A DNA stretch of 64,000 bases from Mesorhizobium prunaredense (GCF_900156895.1 NZ_FTPD01000034.1:139994-203993), one strand, 5' to 3'; positions 8,901 to 18,163 are shown, counted from the first letter of the stretch. Notes: generated from the sequence alone by a model not told the origin. Program-made: numbers and translations.

Positions 8901-9796
8901 ATGATCGACTGGGACGACGTTCGCTACTTTCTTGCCGTCGCGCGTGGGGCTCGGTCCGAGCCGCCGCCGAGCGCCTCGGCGTGAACCACACCACAGTGCT
9001 GCGGCGCATTGCCCAACTGGAGGAGCGGCTGGGGGTGCAGATGTTCGAGAAGCTGCCCTCGGGCTACCGCCTGACGGCTGCGGGCGAGGAGGTCCTCGAG
9101 TTCGCGGACCAGATGGAAGCGTCGTCGCACCAGCTAGAGACGCGCGTCTTCGGGCGCGACCAGAGCGTGCGCGGGCGTCTGCGGGTGACGCTGGCGCCGA
9201 CCCTCGCGACGCACTTACTCATGCCCGACTTCGCGGAGTTTGCGCTTCTGCATCCGGACATCGAGATGGAAATCTTGTCGTCCGGCGAGCTGGCAAATCT
9301 GACCAACCGAGAGGCCGATGTCGCGATCCGCGTCGTTTACGATCGCAAGACCCTGCCGCTTAATCTCCATGCCCTGAAGGGGCCGGACTTGTTCGGCGGC
9401 GTCTACATGTCCCACGATCGGCTAGCCGCGTGGCGTGCGGGCGCGCCTGATCCCATCCGGTGGATCGTCATAAGCCTTCATGGCATCCCGGATTGGGCAA
9501 GCGAGGGTGAGGTTCGCACCACGGGGGTTCCATTCAGGACCACGGACGGCGAGGCGCAGATCATTGCTGTACGGCAAGGGCTCGGGATCACGACACTGCC
9601 GTGCTTCGTCGGAGATGCCGATCCCCTACTGGTGAGGGTACCGGGCACCGACCTGCACATGTACGGAACGGTCTGGCTTCTCACACAGGGGGAGACACGC
9701 AAGACGAAGCGCGTGCGGCTCTTCACGGAGTTCGTGTCCCGCAGGCTCGCCGCGTACGCTCCGCTTCTCGCGGGGCTGTCTGTATCGGGCGACTGA
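8901..9796 (+). pseudogene. LysR family regulator, frameshifted near the N-terminus
   Basis: A typical LysR start, MIDWDDVRYFLAVARG, begins at the ATG at 8901 but runs into a stop after about 28 codons. The expected continuation, SVRAAAERLGVNHTTVL then the full effector domain, is in the frame one base away. The frames switch in the G run at 8946-8949 (CGTGGGGCTC), where one extra base restores FLAVARGGSVRAAAERLG. The helix-turn-helix is thus split. It is either a recent pseudogene or a one-base sequencing error. An alternative start at 8867 would give a non-LysR leader and is rejected. Confidence 0.85.
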
Positions 9797-9851
9797 TGCG
9801 CAGCAGGTCGCCGGCGACGCTTGCAGTGGACAAGTGCCTGCAAGCGGACAT

Positions 9852-9944
9852 GCCCGGAACCTCGAAGCGCTTTGGTTGATGCGCCGGCTGGCCCCGGACT
9901 ACCGCACCATTGCCGCGTTCCGGCACGACAATCCGGAGGCGATC
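9852..9944 (+). mobile_element. Transposase remnant, IS1182-like
   Basis: A short stretch reads ARNLEALWLMRRLAPDYRTI followed by AAFRHDNPEAI, which matches the conserved middle of IS1182-type (DDE) transposases. Nothing else of the gene remains on either side. It is a relic with no function of its own and marks past insertion downstream of the LysR gene. Confidence 0.65.
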
Positions 9945-9955
9945 ATGACGCTGTT

Positions 9956-10062
9956 CCCAGCGCCTCATCATCGAGCTTGGTATCGGACAGAATCCGCTTA
10001 AGCCGTGCGTCCTCGTCCTCCAGCGCCTTCAGGTGTCTAGCCTCGGAGACATCCACCCCGCC
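9956..10062 (-). mobile_element. IS3-family OrfA remnant
   Basis: Read on the minus strand, this segment encodes GGVDVSEARHLKALEDEDAR followed by LKRILSDTKLDDEAL, the coiled-coil end of an IS3-family OrfA (leucine-zipper region, ALEDENxxLKKLL type). It abuts the IS1182-like relic in the opposite orientation with about 10 bp between them. The rest of both elements is gone. The sequence from about 10063 to 10407 shows no recognisable gene. Confidence 0.65.
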
Positions 10063-10407
10063 GAAGGGCCTCTACACTGGCGCTTTATCCCAAGTCGCCC
10101 CCGAAAGCCGTCGTTCCGTACCGGCCTCAATGTAGCCGTTCAACACGCATCATTGGAACGTCTGCTCCTGGCGCTACCTGTGCATTCCGGGAACGAGAAA
10201 TTCGAAGGCTGGCCACTGACATCCACTGAGCGACTCGTGGCCGGAAAGCCGCATTAGATGCAGTGTCGAACCTTACGAATGTCGCACGGTTTTGGCGGTC
10301 GCCTAAGCGCGGAAAGCAGGGCGGCAGGTGGCACAAACCGCCGAAACCTCCGGCGGAAGTCCGTCACCCGAAATCATAGCCACCACGGCCTTGGCCGCAG
10401 GGATACC

Positions 10408-10842
10408 CTACGCCGCCTGAACGATCTCGACCAGTTCAACGTCGAACACCAGATCCTTTCCGGCCAACGGATGATTGCCGTCGAGCTTGACGCTGGCGTC
10501 GTCGACGCCGACGACCGTCACCTGCATGGGGCGCCCTTCGGGGGTTCTGGCCTGCAATCGAGTACCGATATCGACGTTGATGTTGTCCGGCACCCTGGCG
10601 CGGTCGACGGTCATGACCGCTTCCGGGCGGTGGGGACCATAGGCGGCGTCGGCGGGAACGGTGACAGTGCTTTTCGCGCCGACCTCCATGCCCTCGACAT
10701 GGGTCTCAAGGCCGGGGATCACTTGCCCTTCACCGAGCTTGAATTGCAGCGGTTCGCTGCCGGAAGAATCGAATTGAGTGCCGTCGGCTAGACGTCCAGT
10801 ATAATTGATGCGCACGGTGTCGCCATTCTTGGCCTGTGTCAT
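10408..10842 (-). CDS. FKBP-type peptidyl-prolyl isomerase (SlyD-like)
   Basis: This 144-residue protein has the FKBP core NGDTVRINYTGRLADGTQFD and GEGQVIPGLE, with the inserted IF domain (PADAAYGP...) typical of SlyD. The His-rich metal-binding tail of SlyD is absent. It would catalyse proline isomerisation and assist folding in the cytoplasm. The start at 10842 (MTQAKNG) is preferred because AAGGA lies 8-9 bases upstream; an ATG at 10851 overlaps that site. It stands alone between IS debris and the oxidase module. The 330 bp upstream (10843-11170) contain no gene I can support. Confidence 0.88.
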   Translation of the reverse strand: MTQAKNGDTVRINYTGRLADGTQFDSSGSEPLQFKLGEGQVIPGLETHVEGMEVGAKSTVTVPADAAYGPHRPEAVMTVDRARVPDNINVDIGTRLQARTPEGRPMQVTVVGVDDASVKLDGNHPLAGKDLVFDVELVEIVQAA

Positions 10843-11170
10843 GGCAGTCATCCTTTGGGAGTTTTTGAGGGACCGGCCAGAGTTCACGGTCCCGTTTTCG
10901 ATCATCCACGCACTAAGGTGCGCGGCGCGAAACTCTAAAACTAGGGGCTTGGCTGCCGATGTAAACCCACAATGCCGATTGAGCCACCTTCGTAAAGACA
11001 GGTCGCGGAGGTGGACTGGGATCTGTTCGCCAAGGATCTGGGGCGCGCATTTTTCGAGCATGTCGTGGCGACAGAGATTGCGAAGACTCTGATCGGCCAC
11101 CCACCCCGGCGGCTCTTGGCGCTTTGCTGATGCTGAGCGACGTCAGTTTTCGCCCAAATCGCATCAGCCT

Positions 11171-11325
11171 TCACACAGCCAAACTGCCCTGCTCCGCCTC
11201 CTCGGCGTTGGGGTCGCCCGGTGCCGTCGCCCAGGCCAGTTCGACCAGGGCGCGGCGCAGCGAGTGCGAGCCGTAGGCGCGGGCGATGGCTGCGTCGCTC
11301 GGGCAGGGCCAGCCCTCCTTCGCTC
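11171..11325 (-). pseudogene. Duplicated, internally deleted 3' end of a P-loop ATPase gene
   Basis: On the minus strand this reads KEGWPCPSDAAIARAYGSHS, then LRRA, then jumps to LVELAWATAPGDPNAEEAEQ and ends GSLAV-stop. That is the C-terminus of the ATPase at 19187-20686 with about 26 residues missing in the middle. The nucleotide match is high but not perfect, so this copy is either old or from a related strain. The match starts two or three bases after the stop of the oxidase subunit III gene. It therefore marks the left edge of the 11.3-19.2 kb accessory block. Confidence 0.85.
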
Positions 11326-12132
11326 CTAGCTGGCCCAGGCGTAGAAGACGGCGAACAGCAGAAGCCACACCGCATCGACAAAATGCCAGTACCAGGATGC
11401 CGCCGTCGTGATGAAGCCGGCGCCGCCGGCTGAGCGCGCGCGGATCACCCGATATGCGGCGATCGACAGCAACAAGATGCCGATAACGACGTGCAGGCCG
11501 TGGAAGCCAGTCGTAAGGAAGAAGATCGAGGGATAGACACCGTCGCGGAATCCCACCGAGGCGAGGCTGAATTCCCGAAGCTGAAGGCCGACGAACACGC
11601 CGCCGAGCGCGATCGCCACGGTAAGCCCGATAGCCGAAAGCTGCCATCGCTCTTTCAGAAGCCAGTCATGCGCCGCTGCGACGCAGACCCCCGACGCGAC
11701 GAGGATCACTGTGTTGAGAAGCGGGCCGCCCCAAGGGTCGTCGGGGCGCATCGGCGTAGGTGGCCATGAGCTGAACCCCGCGATCTCCGGATAGATCGCG
11801 TATCGTAGGTAGACGGCGAACAAGGCGGCGAAGAACGCTACCTCGGACGCGATTAAGGCGATGATCGCGATCCTCGGACCAAAGGTGTTTTGCGGACCAA
11901 TCGCACGCTCACCACTCGTCGCCCGCGACCACGCTGTCAGAGCGATGAACAATGGCAGAAGCCCCGCCGCGATCACGAGCGGACCGAGTACCGCGATGCT
12001 GCCGGCCAGCGTGCCGAACAGCGACGGGTGGAAGAGCGCGAGACCGGCGCACGCTAGCAGGAACAGCGAGACAGCAATCGCGACAGGCCATCGGCCATCC
12101 GTGCCGCCGACCTCGGTGACAGTCTTGCTCAC
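11326..12132 (-). CDS. coxC: Cytochrome c oxidase subunit III
   Basis: This 268-residue polytopic membrane protein has the subunit III signatures SEVAFFAALFAVYLRYA, FHGLHVVIGILLL and the terminal SWYWHFVDAVWLLLF. Its ATG overlaps the subunit I stop (12129-12132), so translation is probably coupled. Subunit III stabilises the oxidase and its proton uptake. The stop is followed at once by the ATPase-gene fragment, so the natural downstream sequence of this operon has been lost or replaced. Confidence 0.92.
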   Translation of the reverse strand: MSKTVTEVGGTDGRWPVAIAVSLFLLACAGLALFHPSLFGTLAGSIAVLGPLVIAAGLLPLFIALTAWSRATSGERAIGPQNTFGPRIAIIALIASEVAFFAALFAVYLRYAIYPEIAGFSSWPPTPMRPDDPWGGPLLNTVILVASGVCVAAAHDWLLKERWQLSAIGLTVAIALGGVFVGLQLREFSLASVGFRDGVYPSIFFLTTGFHGLHVVIGILLLSIAAYRVIRARSAGGAGFITTAASWYWHFVDAVWLLLFAVFYAWAS

Positions 12133-13703
12133 GCGCCTGCCTCCGCGCCCGCCGTGCCACGCGGACGCGCCATCTCGGGATCGTCATCCCATTCATGCGT
12201 GAAAGCCGGACCCCAAACGTCGCGCGGGGCCGACGCGCCACGCCGCAGCGAGACCGCAAGCATCACCAGGAACAGCAGCGTGGAGGCGAGCGCGAGCACA
12301 GCGCCGAGCGACGCAATCATATTCCAGCCCAAGAAACCGTCCGGATAATCCGCGATGCGCCGTGGCATTCCTGCCAGTCCGAGGAAATGCATCGGGAAAA
12401 ACAGAACGTTGGTGCCGATGAAGAAGCACCAGAAATGCCACCGTCCAACCCACTCCGGGAACATGCGTCCGGTCATGCGCGGGAACCAGTAATAGAAGCC
12501 GGCGAAGATCGCATAGGTCGCGCCGAGGCTCAGCACATAGTGGAAATGCGCGACGACGTAGTAGGTGTTGTGCAGCACTTGATCCGCGCCGGCATTGGCA
12601 AGCACGATCCCCGTCGTGCCGCCGACCGTGAACATGATGATGAAGCCCAGCGCCCACAGCATCGGCACGGTGAGGCGGATCGACCCGCCCCACATAGTGG
12701 CAATCCAGGCGAACACCTTGATGCCGGTCGGCACCGCGATCACCATCGAGGCCAGCGTGAAGAAGGCACGCGGCGCGAAGCCGACACCGACGGTGAACAT
12801 ATGGTGCGCCCAGACGATGAAACCCAGCGCCGCAATTGATGCCATCGCCAGCACCATGCCGGGATAACCGAAAATCGGGCGACCTGAGAACCGCGAGACG
12901 ATCTGGCTGATGATGCCGAAGGCTGGCAGGATCATGATGTAGACCTCCGGATGGCCGAAGAACCAGAAGAGGTTCATGAACAGCATCGGGTCTCCGCCGC
13001 CGGCTGGATCGAAAAAGGCGCCGCCGAAATTGCGGTCGGCAAGCAGCATCGCCAGCGCGGCCGCCAGCACCGGCATGGCGAGAAGCAGCATGAGCGACGA
13101 AATCAGGATCGACCACACGAACAGCGGCATGCCGAACAGCGGCAAGCGATCCTCGCGCATGTTAAGGATGGTAGTGACGAAATTGATCGCGCTGATCACA
13201 GAAGAAATGCCGGCCAAGTGCAGCGCGAGGATCGTCATGTCGACCGACGGTCCGGGCTGGCCGTCTATGCCCGACAGCGGCGGATAGAGGCTCCAGCCGG
13301 TACCCGTTCCGTCGCCGACCAGCAGCGACCCGATCAGCATGATCAAGGACAGCGGCAGCAACCAGAAGCCGAGACTGTTCAGTCCCGGAAAGGCCATGTC
13401 GCGCGCACCGATCATCAGCGGGACGAACCAGTTGCCGAAGCCGCCGATCAACGCCGGCATCACCATGTAGAAGATCATGATTAGGCCATGCGCGGTGATC
13501 AGCGCGTTCCAGGACTGGCCGTTGACGACATAGTCCATGCCCGGTTGCGCCAGTTCGAGCCGCATGTAGCCCGAGATCGCGCCGCCCAGCGTCCCCGCCA
13601 TGATCGCGAATCCGAGATAAAGCGTGCCGATCGCCTTATGGTCGGTGGTGAACAGCCAGGCCGCAATCGACCGGCACTCGGGCCTATGTTCGGTGGCGCT
13701 CAT
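12129..13703 (-). CDS. coxA: Cytochrome c oxidase subunit I (A-type haem-copper oxidase)
   Basis: This 524-residue protein carries all catalytic ligands: His72 (HGLIMIF), His251 and the cross-linked Tyr255 in FFGHPEVY, His300/His301 (WAHHMF), and His386/His388 (VAHFHYV). Glu253 of the same HPEVY motif, Asn91 and Asp102 mark a D-channel, and FTVGVG marks a K-channel. It should therefore be a proton-pumping A-type oxidase that reduces O2 to water. It sits in the order II-I-III with 4-bp overlaps on both sides. No assembly genes (CtaB, CtaG) are present here, so those functions must come from elsewhere. Confidence 0.95.
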   Translation of the reverse strand: MSATEHRPECRSIAAWLFTTDHKAIGTLYLGFAIMAGTLGGAISGYMRLELAQPGMDYVVNGQSWNALITAHGLIMIFYMVMPALIGGFGNWFVPLMIGARDMAFPGLNSLGFWLLPLSLIMLIGSLLVGDGTGTGWSLYPPLSGIDGQPGPSVDMTILALHLAGISSVISAINFVTTILNMREDRLPLFGMPLFVWSILISSLMLLLAMPVLAAALAMLLADRNFGGAFFDPAGGGDPMLFMNLFWFFGHPEVYIMILPAFGIISQIVSRFSGRPIFGYPGMVLAMASIAALGFIVWAHHMFTVGVGFAPRAFFTLASMVIAVPTGIKVFAWIATMWGGSIRLTVPMLWALGFIIMFTVGGTTGIVLANAGADQVLHNTYYVVAHFHYVLSLGATYAIFAGFYYWFPRMTGRMFPEWVGRWHFWCFFIGTNVLFFPMHFLGLAGMPRRIADYPDGFLGWNMIASLGAVLALASTLLFLVMLAVSLRRGASAPRDVWGPAFTHEWDDDPEMARPRGTAGAEAGA

Positions 13704-14524
13704 TTCGCCACCTGCGCTGATATAGTCGCGGCGCTGACGACCGGATATCGCGTTGCAGCGTCCCGCACCCAGGCGTCGAAATCAGGCTGCGCCATGGCCT
13801 CGATCGCGATCGGCATGAAGGAATGGTTCAGACCGCAGATCTGGTTGCACTGCCCGTAATAGACACCCGGCTTCTCGACGCGTGTCCAGGTTTCGTTGAG
13901 GCGCCCGGGCATGGCGTAAATCTGTAGGCCCAGTGCCGGCATGAAGAAGGAGTGCACGACGTCCGACGATGTCACCTGTATGTGCACGACAGCGCCGACC
14001 GGGACAACCATGCGATTGTCGACCGCTAGCAGACGCGGTTCACCGGCCGGAACGGAGGCCGGCGGCAACATGATGGAATCGTATGCGAAGCCGCCATTGT
14101 CGGGATAGGAATAACGCCAGAACCACTGATGGCCGCTGGCCTTTATCGTCAACTGTGCGTCGGGAATATCGCTCTCATAGGCGAGCAACTGGAGCGACGG
14201 CGCGGCGATCGCGCCCAGCACCAGCACCGGCGCGATCGTCCAGCCGAATTCCAGCCAGGGCATGCGCGTGACTTTTGACGCCGTGGGGTGCCGGCTCGCC
14301 CGGAAGCGCAAGAGCGCGAAACCGATCAGCATGGCGACGAGCGCGACGATGCAGACGCCGATCAGCAATATGTGGTCGTGCAGCGCAACGATCCGCTCCT
14401 TCGTCTCCGAGGCCGAGACGCCGAAACTTGTCTGCCAGTTCGCCGGCGCCTGCGCCAAGCCGTGCCGTGCGTCGAGCATCATTGCGGAGACAAAACCGAG
14501 GAAAACAGTGCCCCGCCCGCGCAT
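13700..14524 (-). CDS. coxB: Cytochrome c oxidase subunit II (CuA)
   Basis: This 274-residue protein has an N-terminal signal or first membrane segment, a second membrane helix pair, and a periplasmic cupredoxin domain with the CuA motif GQCNQICGLNHSFM (Cys, Cys, His, Met ligands). GHQWFWRYSYPD is the usual aromatic electron-entry region. There is no fused cytochrome c domain, so it should accept electrons from a soluble or membrane cytochrome c. It lies 5 bp downstream of the GMC dehydrogenase gene, which suggests that dehydrogenase is the electron source. Confidence 0.93.
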   Translation of the reverse strand: MRGRGTVFLGFVSAMMLDARHGLAQAPANWQTSFGVSASETKERIVALHDHILLIGVCIVALVAMLIGFALLRFRASRHPTASKVTRMPWLEFGWTIAPVLVLGAIAAPSLQLLAYESDIPDAQLTIKASGHQWFWRYSYPDNGGFAYDSIMLPPASVPAGEPRLLAVDNRMVVPVGAVVHIQVTSSDVVHSFFMPALGLQIYAMPGRLNETWTRVEKPGVYYGQCNQICGLNHSFMPIAIEAMAQPDFDAWVRDAATRYPVVSAATISAQVAK

Positions 14525-14529
14525 GACAT

Positions 14530-16143
14530 TTACGCCTTCAGCACGGAGATGAGATGCGCGCCGAGGCGCGCACTTAGCGCCGCAATGGTGAGCGTGGGCG
14601 CATTCGCCGTGATGGACGGGAAGACGGACGAGCCGACGATGTAGAGGTTTGGATGGTCGTGGCTCTTCAGGTCCCTGTCGACGACCGAGGTGAGCGGGTC
14701 ATCTCCCATGCGTGTCGTGCCGCCCATGATCGCGCTGTCGGCGATCGGGCCGAGCTGCTTGATCTGCGTGGCGCCGAGTGCAGCCATGAGCTTGTTCTGC
14801 ACATCGCGCGCGACCGCCAGCCCGCGCGCCGTGTAGTCGTCAGACTTGAAGGCGATGTTCGGCCGCGGAATGCCGATCCCGTCCATCTGATCGCTCAGCG
14901 TCACGCGATTGTCCGGATTGGGAAGCATTTCGGCAGAGCTGCCAATGATCAGCTCCCGCGCGACGTGCGAACGGACTGCCGCCTTCAGCGCATCGCCGCG
15001 CAGGCCCTGTTTGATGAAGGTCGTCGCAGCCTGGAACGGACCGACCGCCCGCGCCCAGCCCTCATTGGAAGGCGAGATGCCGATGGCCGCACGCTCGTTG
15101 CGGAAATCGCCGTCCCGAAGCTCGGCAATGCCACCGGTCGAGACCGGTCCGCGATAGGTGAACACGGGATCCTTGGTCAGTCCCTGAATGCCGACATCGA
15201 TCTGCGACAGCAGATTGCGGCCGACCTGGTCGGAACTGTTCGCCACGCCCGTCGGCGCATTGTCTCCCGTCGAAAGCAGTAGCAGCTTTGGCGTCTCAAT
15301 GGTATGCGCCGCGATGACCACAATTTTTCCGGTCGCGCTGCCCTCGCTGCGATTCGGGCGACGGTAACGCACTTCGGCAATGCGTTTGTCCGGACCGACG
15401 ACTAGCTCGTGCACCACGGCCTGCGGCTCGACATGCGCGCTGGCGCGCTCCGCGATGGCGAGATGATGCGTCGCGTCGTACTTCGCCTGGATGGGGCAGA
15501 TCGGCACGCAGCTCGCATTGCCGCAGCATTGCGGGCGGCCATCCCGCCACACCGAATTGCGCGCCTGTGGAAATGGCAACACCGAGTAGCCGAGCGCCTT
15601 GGCAGCGATGCCGACCTGCTTGTCGGCATAGGTCATGGGGATCGGTGGCATCGGAAACGATTTTGAGCGCGGCGCGCCGAAATCGGCGGTGTCGTCGCCC
15701 GCGACGCCGATCTCTTCCTCGGCGGCCTGATACCACGGCTCCATGTCGCCATAGGCGATAGGCCAATCGACGCCGACGCCGAACTTCGAGTGCATCTTGA
15801 AATCGTTTGGCCGGAACCGCGCGGCGAGCCCGCCCCAGTGCCACGTGGTGCCGCCGACGATCCTCGCCTGCTGTCCCCTAAAGGTGTCCGGCCCAGCCTC
15901 GACATAGTAGGCGGAGAAGTCGGATTCTTCCGGCTGCGGCGCATAGGGCTGGTCGGGGTAAGGCGAGTTCTGGCCCTTCGCGGACGAGTACTGGAATCGT
16001 GTCACAGCGGTGCCGCGATCGACGCGCGGTCCCGCCTCGAGGAACAGCACGCTGAAGCCTGCTTTCGCGATAGCCGCGCCGGCAAGCGCCGCGGCTACGC
16101 CTGAACCGACAAACACGACATCGGCGGACGCCGGCGCGGTCAT
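14530..16143 (-). CDS. GMC-family FAD dehydrogenase, catalytic subunit (sugar/polyol dehydrogenase type)
   Basis: This 537-residue flavoprotein has an N-terminal FAD loop VVFVGSGVAAALAGAAIA and the C-terminal GMC block SHDHPNLYIVGSSVFP then PTLTIAAL. A central Cys cluster, CCGNASCVPICP, matches the iron-sulfur motif of bacterial FAD-dependent glucose and gluconate dehydrogenases, so a 3Fe-4S cluster is likely. The start at 16143 overlaps the upstream stop (ATGA). With the small subunit 16140-16688 it forms a periplasmic dehydrogenase. The multihaem cytochrome subunit usually encoded with it is missing, and oxidase subunits follow instead. Confidence 0.88.
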   Translation of the reverse strand: MTAPASADVVFVGSGVAAALAGAAIAKAGFSVLFLEAGPRVDRGTAVTRFQYSSAKGQNSPYPDQPYAPQPEESDFSAYYVEAGPDTFRGQQARIVGGTTWHWGGLAARFRPNDFKMHSKFGVGVDWPIAYGDMEPWYQAAEEEIGVAGDDTADFGAPRSKSFPMPPIPMTYADKQVGIAAKALGYSVLPFPQARNSVWRDGRPQCCGNASCVPICPIQAKYDATHHLAIAERASAHVEPQAVVHELVVGPDKRIAEVRYRRPNRSEGSATGKIVVIAAHTIETPKLLLLSTGDNAPTGVANSSDQVGRNLLSQIDVGIQGLTKDPVFTYRGPVSTGGIAELRDGDFRNERAAIGISPSNEGWARAVGPFQAATTFIKQGLRGDALKAAVRSHVARELIIGSSAEMLPNPDNRVTLSDQMDGIGIPRPNIAFKSDDYTARGLAVARDVQNKLMAALGATQIKQLGPIADSAIMGGTTRMGDDPLTSVVDRDLKSHDHPNLYIVGSSVFPSITANAPTLTIAALSARLGAHLISVLKA

Positions 16144-16688
16144 TCGGAAAACCGTCCGGGCGGCGGTGCGTTCGCCCACGCGCCAAAATTCGTGTCGCAT
16201 CGCGTCGGCGGCTTGGTGTAACCGCAGGCATGCCAGACGAACGCATCGAGATAGGTAAGGACGCGTTCTTCCGAGCCGTGCATGGTGCTACCCGTATACC
16301 AGGCTTGGATGAGCGATTCCGACAGCGGTTTCAGCCCCGCCGACGCAATCGCGCTGTCCCATTCTGTCTCGGGCTGTTCCGTCACGATCGCATGCAGTTT
16401 TCCGAGATCGGCGGCGTCAGCGGAGAATGCCTGCAGGAACAATTCCGGCAGCGTGGCGTCGCTCGGCGACATGCCCGTCAGTATGCCTGTCAATTCGCGA
16501 AACGCGCCGGGGTCGATCGCGCTGCTCAAGGCGACCTGGCTACGGGCCGCGGCGGGCAATCCGAAGAATGCGGCGAGCGTCGAGACGGCAATGAGAAGCT
16601 CGCGTCGCCGCACTGTTGCCGGCGCAGAATGATGCGGCGCCGGCTCACCTACCTGCTTGGGCAGACGCGCATCGTCACTGCCAGCCAT
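16140..16688 (-). CDS. Sugar dehydrogenase complex small subunit (Tat signal)
   Basis: This 182-residue protein has a twin-arginine-like leader (TVRRRELLIAVSTLAAF ... AAARS) followed by a domain resembling the FAD-sorbitol/gluconate dehydrogenase small (gamma) subunit family. The C-terminus has WHACGYTKPPTRCD. Such subunits carry the folded flavoprotein through the Tat pathway as a hitchhiker. The start at 16688 follows GAGGG; a longer start at 16721 is less likely. It is the first gene of the dehydrogenase-oxidase operon. The 323 bp upstream (16689-17011) hold no convincing gene. Confidence 0.8.
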   Translation of the reverse strand: MAGSDDARLPKQVGEPAPHHSAPATVRRRELLIAVSTLAAFFGLPAAARSQVALSSAIDPGAFRELTGILTGMSPSDATLPELFLQAFSADAADLGKLHAIVTEQPETEWDSAIASAGLKPLSESLIQAWYTGSTMHGSEERVLTYLDAFVWHACGYTKPPTRCDTNFGAWANAPPPGRFSE

Positions 16689-17011
16689 CGGTACCCTCAA
16701 GGCGAGCCTCTGCTGAAACAACGAGGCCGCACGCTTATCTGAAGCTACGGCTCAATCTGAGCTTGGTCAATCGACCCTTTCAAGCTCAGAACAGGCGAGC
16801 CAGAGAGCTCGACATTTGAGATCAAAAGCGCCGCTTGGGCCTGACCTTGCACGCGGCGACCTATCCATGCGGTGGTCGTCCTCAGGAGGGGATAGCTAAG
16901 CCGTCGGCCGGAAATAGCCGATGTCGAGCTTGCCTTGCCACCAAACATGCGGTCCGTCAGGCCCCTCCACACGTTAACCATCGCGCACGTTCCCCCTGAT
17001 CAGCGCGAAAA

Positions 17012-18163
17012 TCAGCGTGGAGCGATCTCTGCGACGAGATCGTTCGTCGTCTTGACCCCCGCCATGAAGCCGGCGGCATTGAATTCGTTCATGACGAAGA
17101 AAGCGCCGACGCCGCGTGTCGGTGCAATCGCAACATAGAGAAACATCCCTTGCAGGCCGCCGCTCTTCTGGAGGATGAGCGGGCGATGCTCGTCGGGGAG
17201 CATGATGACCCATCCGAGACCCATGGCGTCCATAGGGCCGCCGTCATCCAGCCCCACCACCGACGCGAGCCCGTCCCGGTACAAAAAAGCCGCGTGGTTC
17301 AAAAGGCGGAACTCGGCGTCGGCCGCGGAAGGCTTGTTGTCGACATGCCAGTTCATCCAGCGCAGCAGGTCGTCCGCGGTCGAGTACAATCCACCAGCGC
17401 ACTCCATGGCTGTGCTCGTCGGCACGATTGGCATGGCGCTGCCGTCGAAGTCATGGCCCTGCATCAGGCGCGGCTCGTCCTCCGGTCTTGGATTGAAAAC
17501 CGTGTCTTTCATGCCGAGAGGATCGAGGACGCGCTCTCGAACGACCTCGGCATAGGGCTTTCCCGAGACATTCGCGAGCGCCGCTCCAAGGAGGTCGTAT
17601 CCGAAGTTCGAATAGAGAAAGGCGGTGCCCGGCGCGAACAGCAGCGGATTGTCCTTGAGGGCGGCAATCTGCGCCTCTTTGGTGTTCGTCGAGAAGGGGT
17701 CGGAGGGGGGCGCCTCGGCCACTGGCACCTCCCGCGGAAGGCCGGAAGCTTGCGCGACGAGATCGATCAGGCGGAGGGCGCGGCCATCCTTCTCAGGGAG
17801 CGTGACGTCCCAGCCAAGGCGATCCTGCAGCCGGTCGGTAAGCTGTACCTTACCGTCGATCGCCAGCGAGGAAAGCACACTGCCGCAGAACACTTTGCTC
17901 ACGGACGCAATGCGGAACATTGTATCGCCGTCGGGCACTTTTTCACTCCCGTCGGCAATCTTGCCGAAACCGGCCAAGGCCGTCTCGCCGTTGCGCACGG
18001 CGCCGAAGATCAGGCCAGGCACCTTGGTGGAGAGATACAGGATCGTACCGTTGAACTGCACCGCTTCCGTCAGCAGCTTGTCCTCGGCATGTCCATAAGA
18101 GGGAACGGTTGCGATTGCCGTCAAAGCGATGGCCATAAGTCGGCGCGATCGAGACAAACGCAT
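17012..18163 (-). CDS. AmpH-like serine hydrolase (beta-lactamase/PBP fold)
   Basis: This 383-residue protein has a cleavable signal peptide, a nucleophile motif SVSK (in RIASVSKVF), a YSN motif (FLYSNFGYDLL) and a third motif QKSGG in place of the usual HTG or KTG. This set, together with GKPYAEVVRERVLDPLGMKD, resembles the AmpH class of peptidoglycan DD-carboxypeptidase/endopeptidase. It likely acts in the periplasm on cell-wall peptides; beta-lactam hydrolysis, if any, would be weak. The ATG at 18163 follows AAAGGA. The 350 bp upstream (18164-18513) contain no supported gene and are more AT-rich. Confidence 0.8.
   Translation of the reverse strand: MRLSRSRRLMAIALTAIATVPSYGHAEDKLLTEAVQFNGTILYLSTKVPGLIFGAVRNGETALAGFGKIADGSEKVPDGDTMFRIASVSKVFCGSVLSSLAIDGKVQLTDRLQDRLGWDVTLPEKDGRALRLIDLVAQASGLPREVPVAEAPPSDPFSTNTKEAQIAALKDNPLLFAPGTAFLYSNFGYDLLGAALANVSGKPYAEVVRERVLDPLGMKDTVFNPRPEDEPRLMQGHDFDGSAMPIVPTSTAMECAGGLYSTADDLLRWMNWHVDNKPSAADAEFRLLNHAAFLYRDGLASVVGLDDGGPMDAMGLGWVIMLPDEHRPLILQKSGGLQGMFLYVAIAPTRGVGAFFVMNEFNAAGFMAGVKTTNDLVAEIAPR

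Noticed and set aside
11008..11130. A plus-strand frame reading VDWDLFAKDLGRAFFEHVVA between the PPIase gene and the ATPase fragment
   Set aside because: It is short, lacks a start with a ribosome-binding site and matches nothing I can name, so it is not listed as a gene.
16745..16981. A 78-codon minus-strand frame between the dehydrogenase small subunit and the AmpH-like gene
   Set aside because: No ribosome-binding site, no conserved-looking segment and no domain; probably chance.
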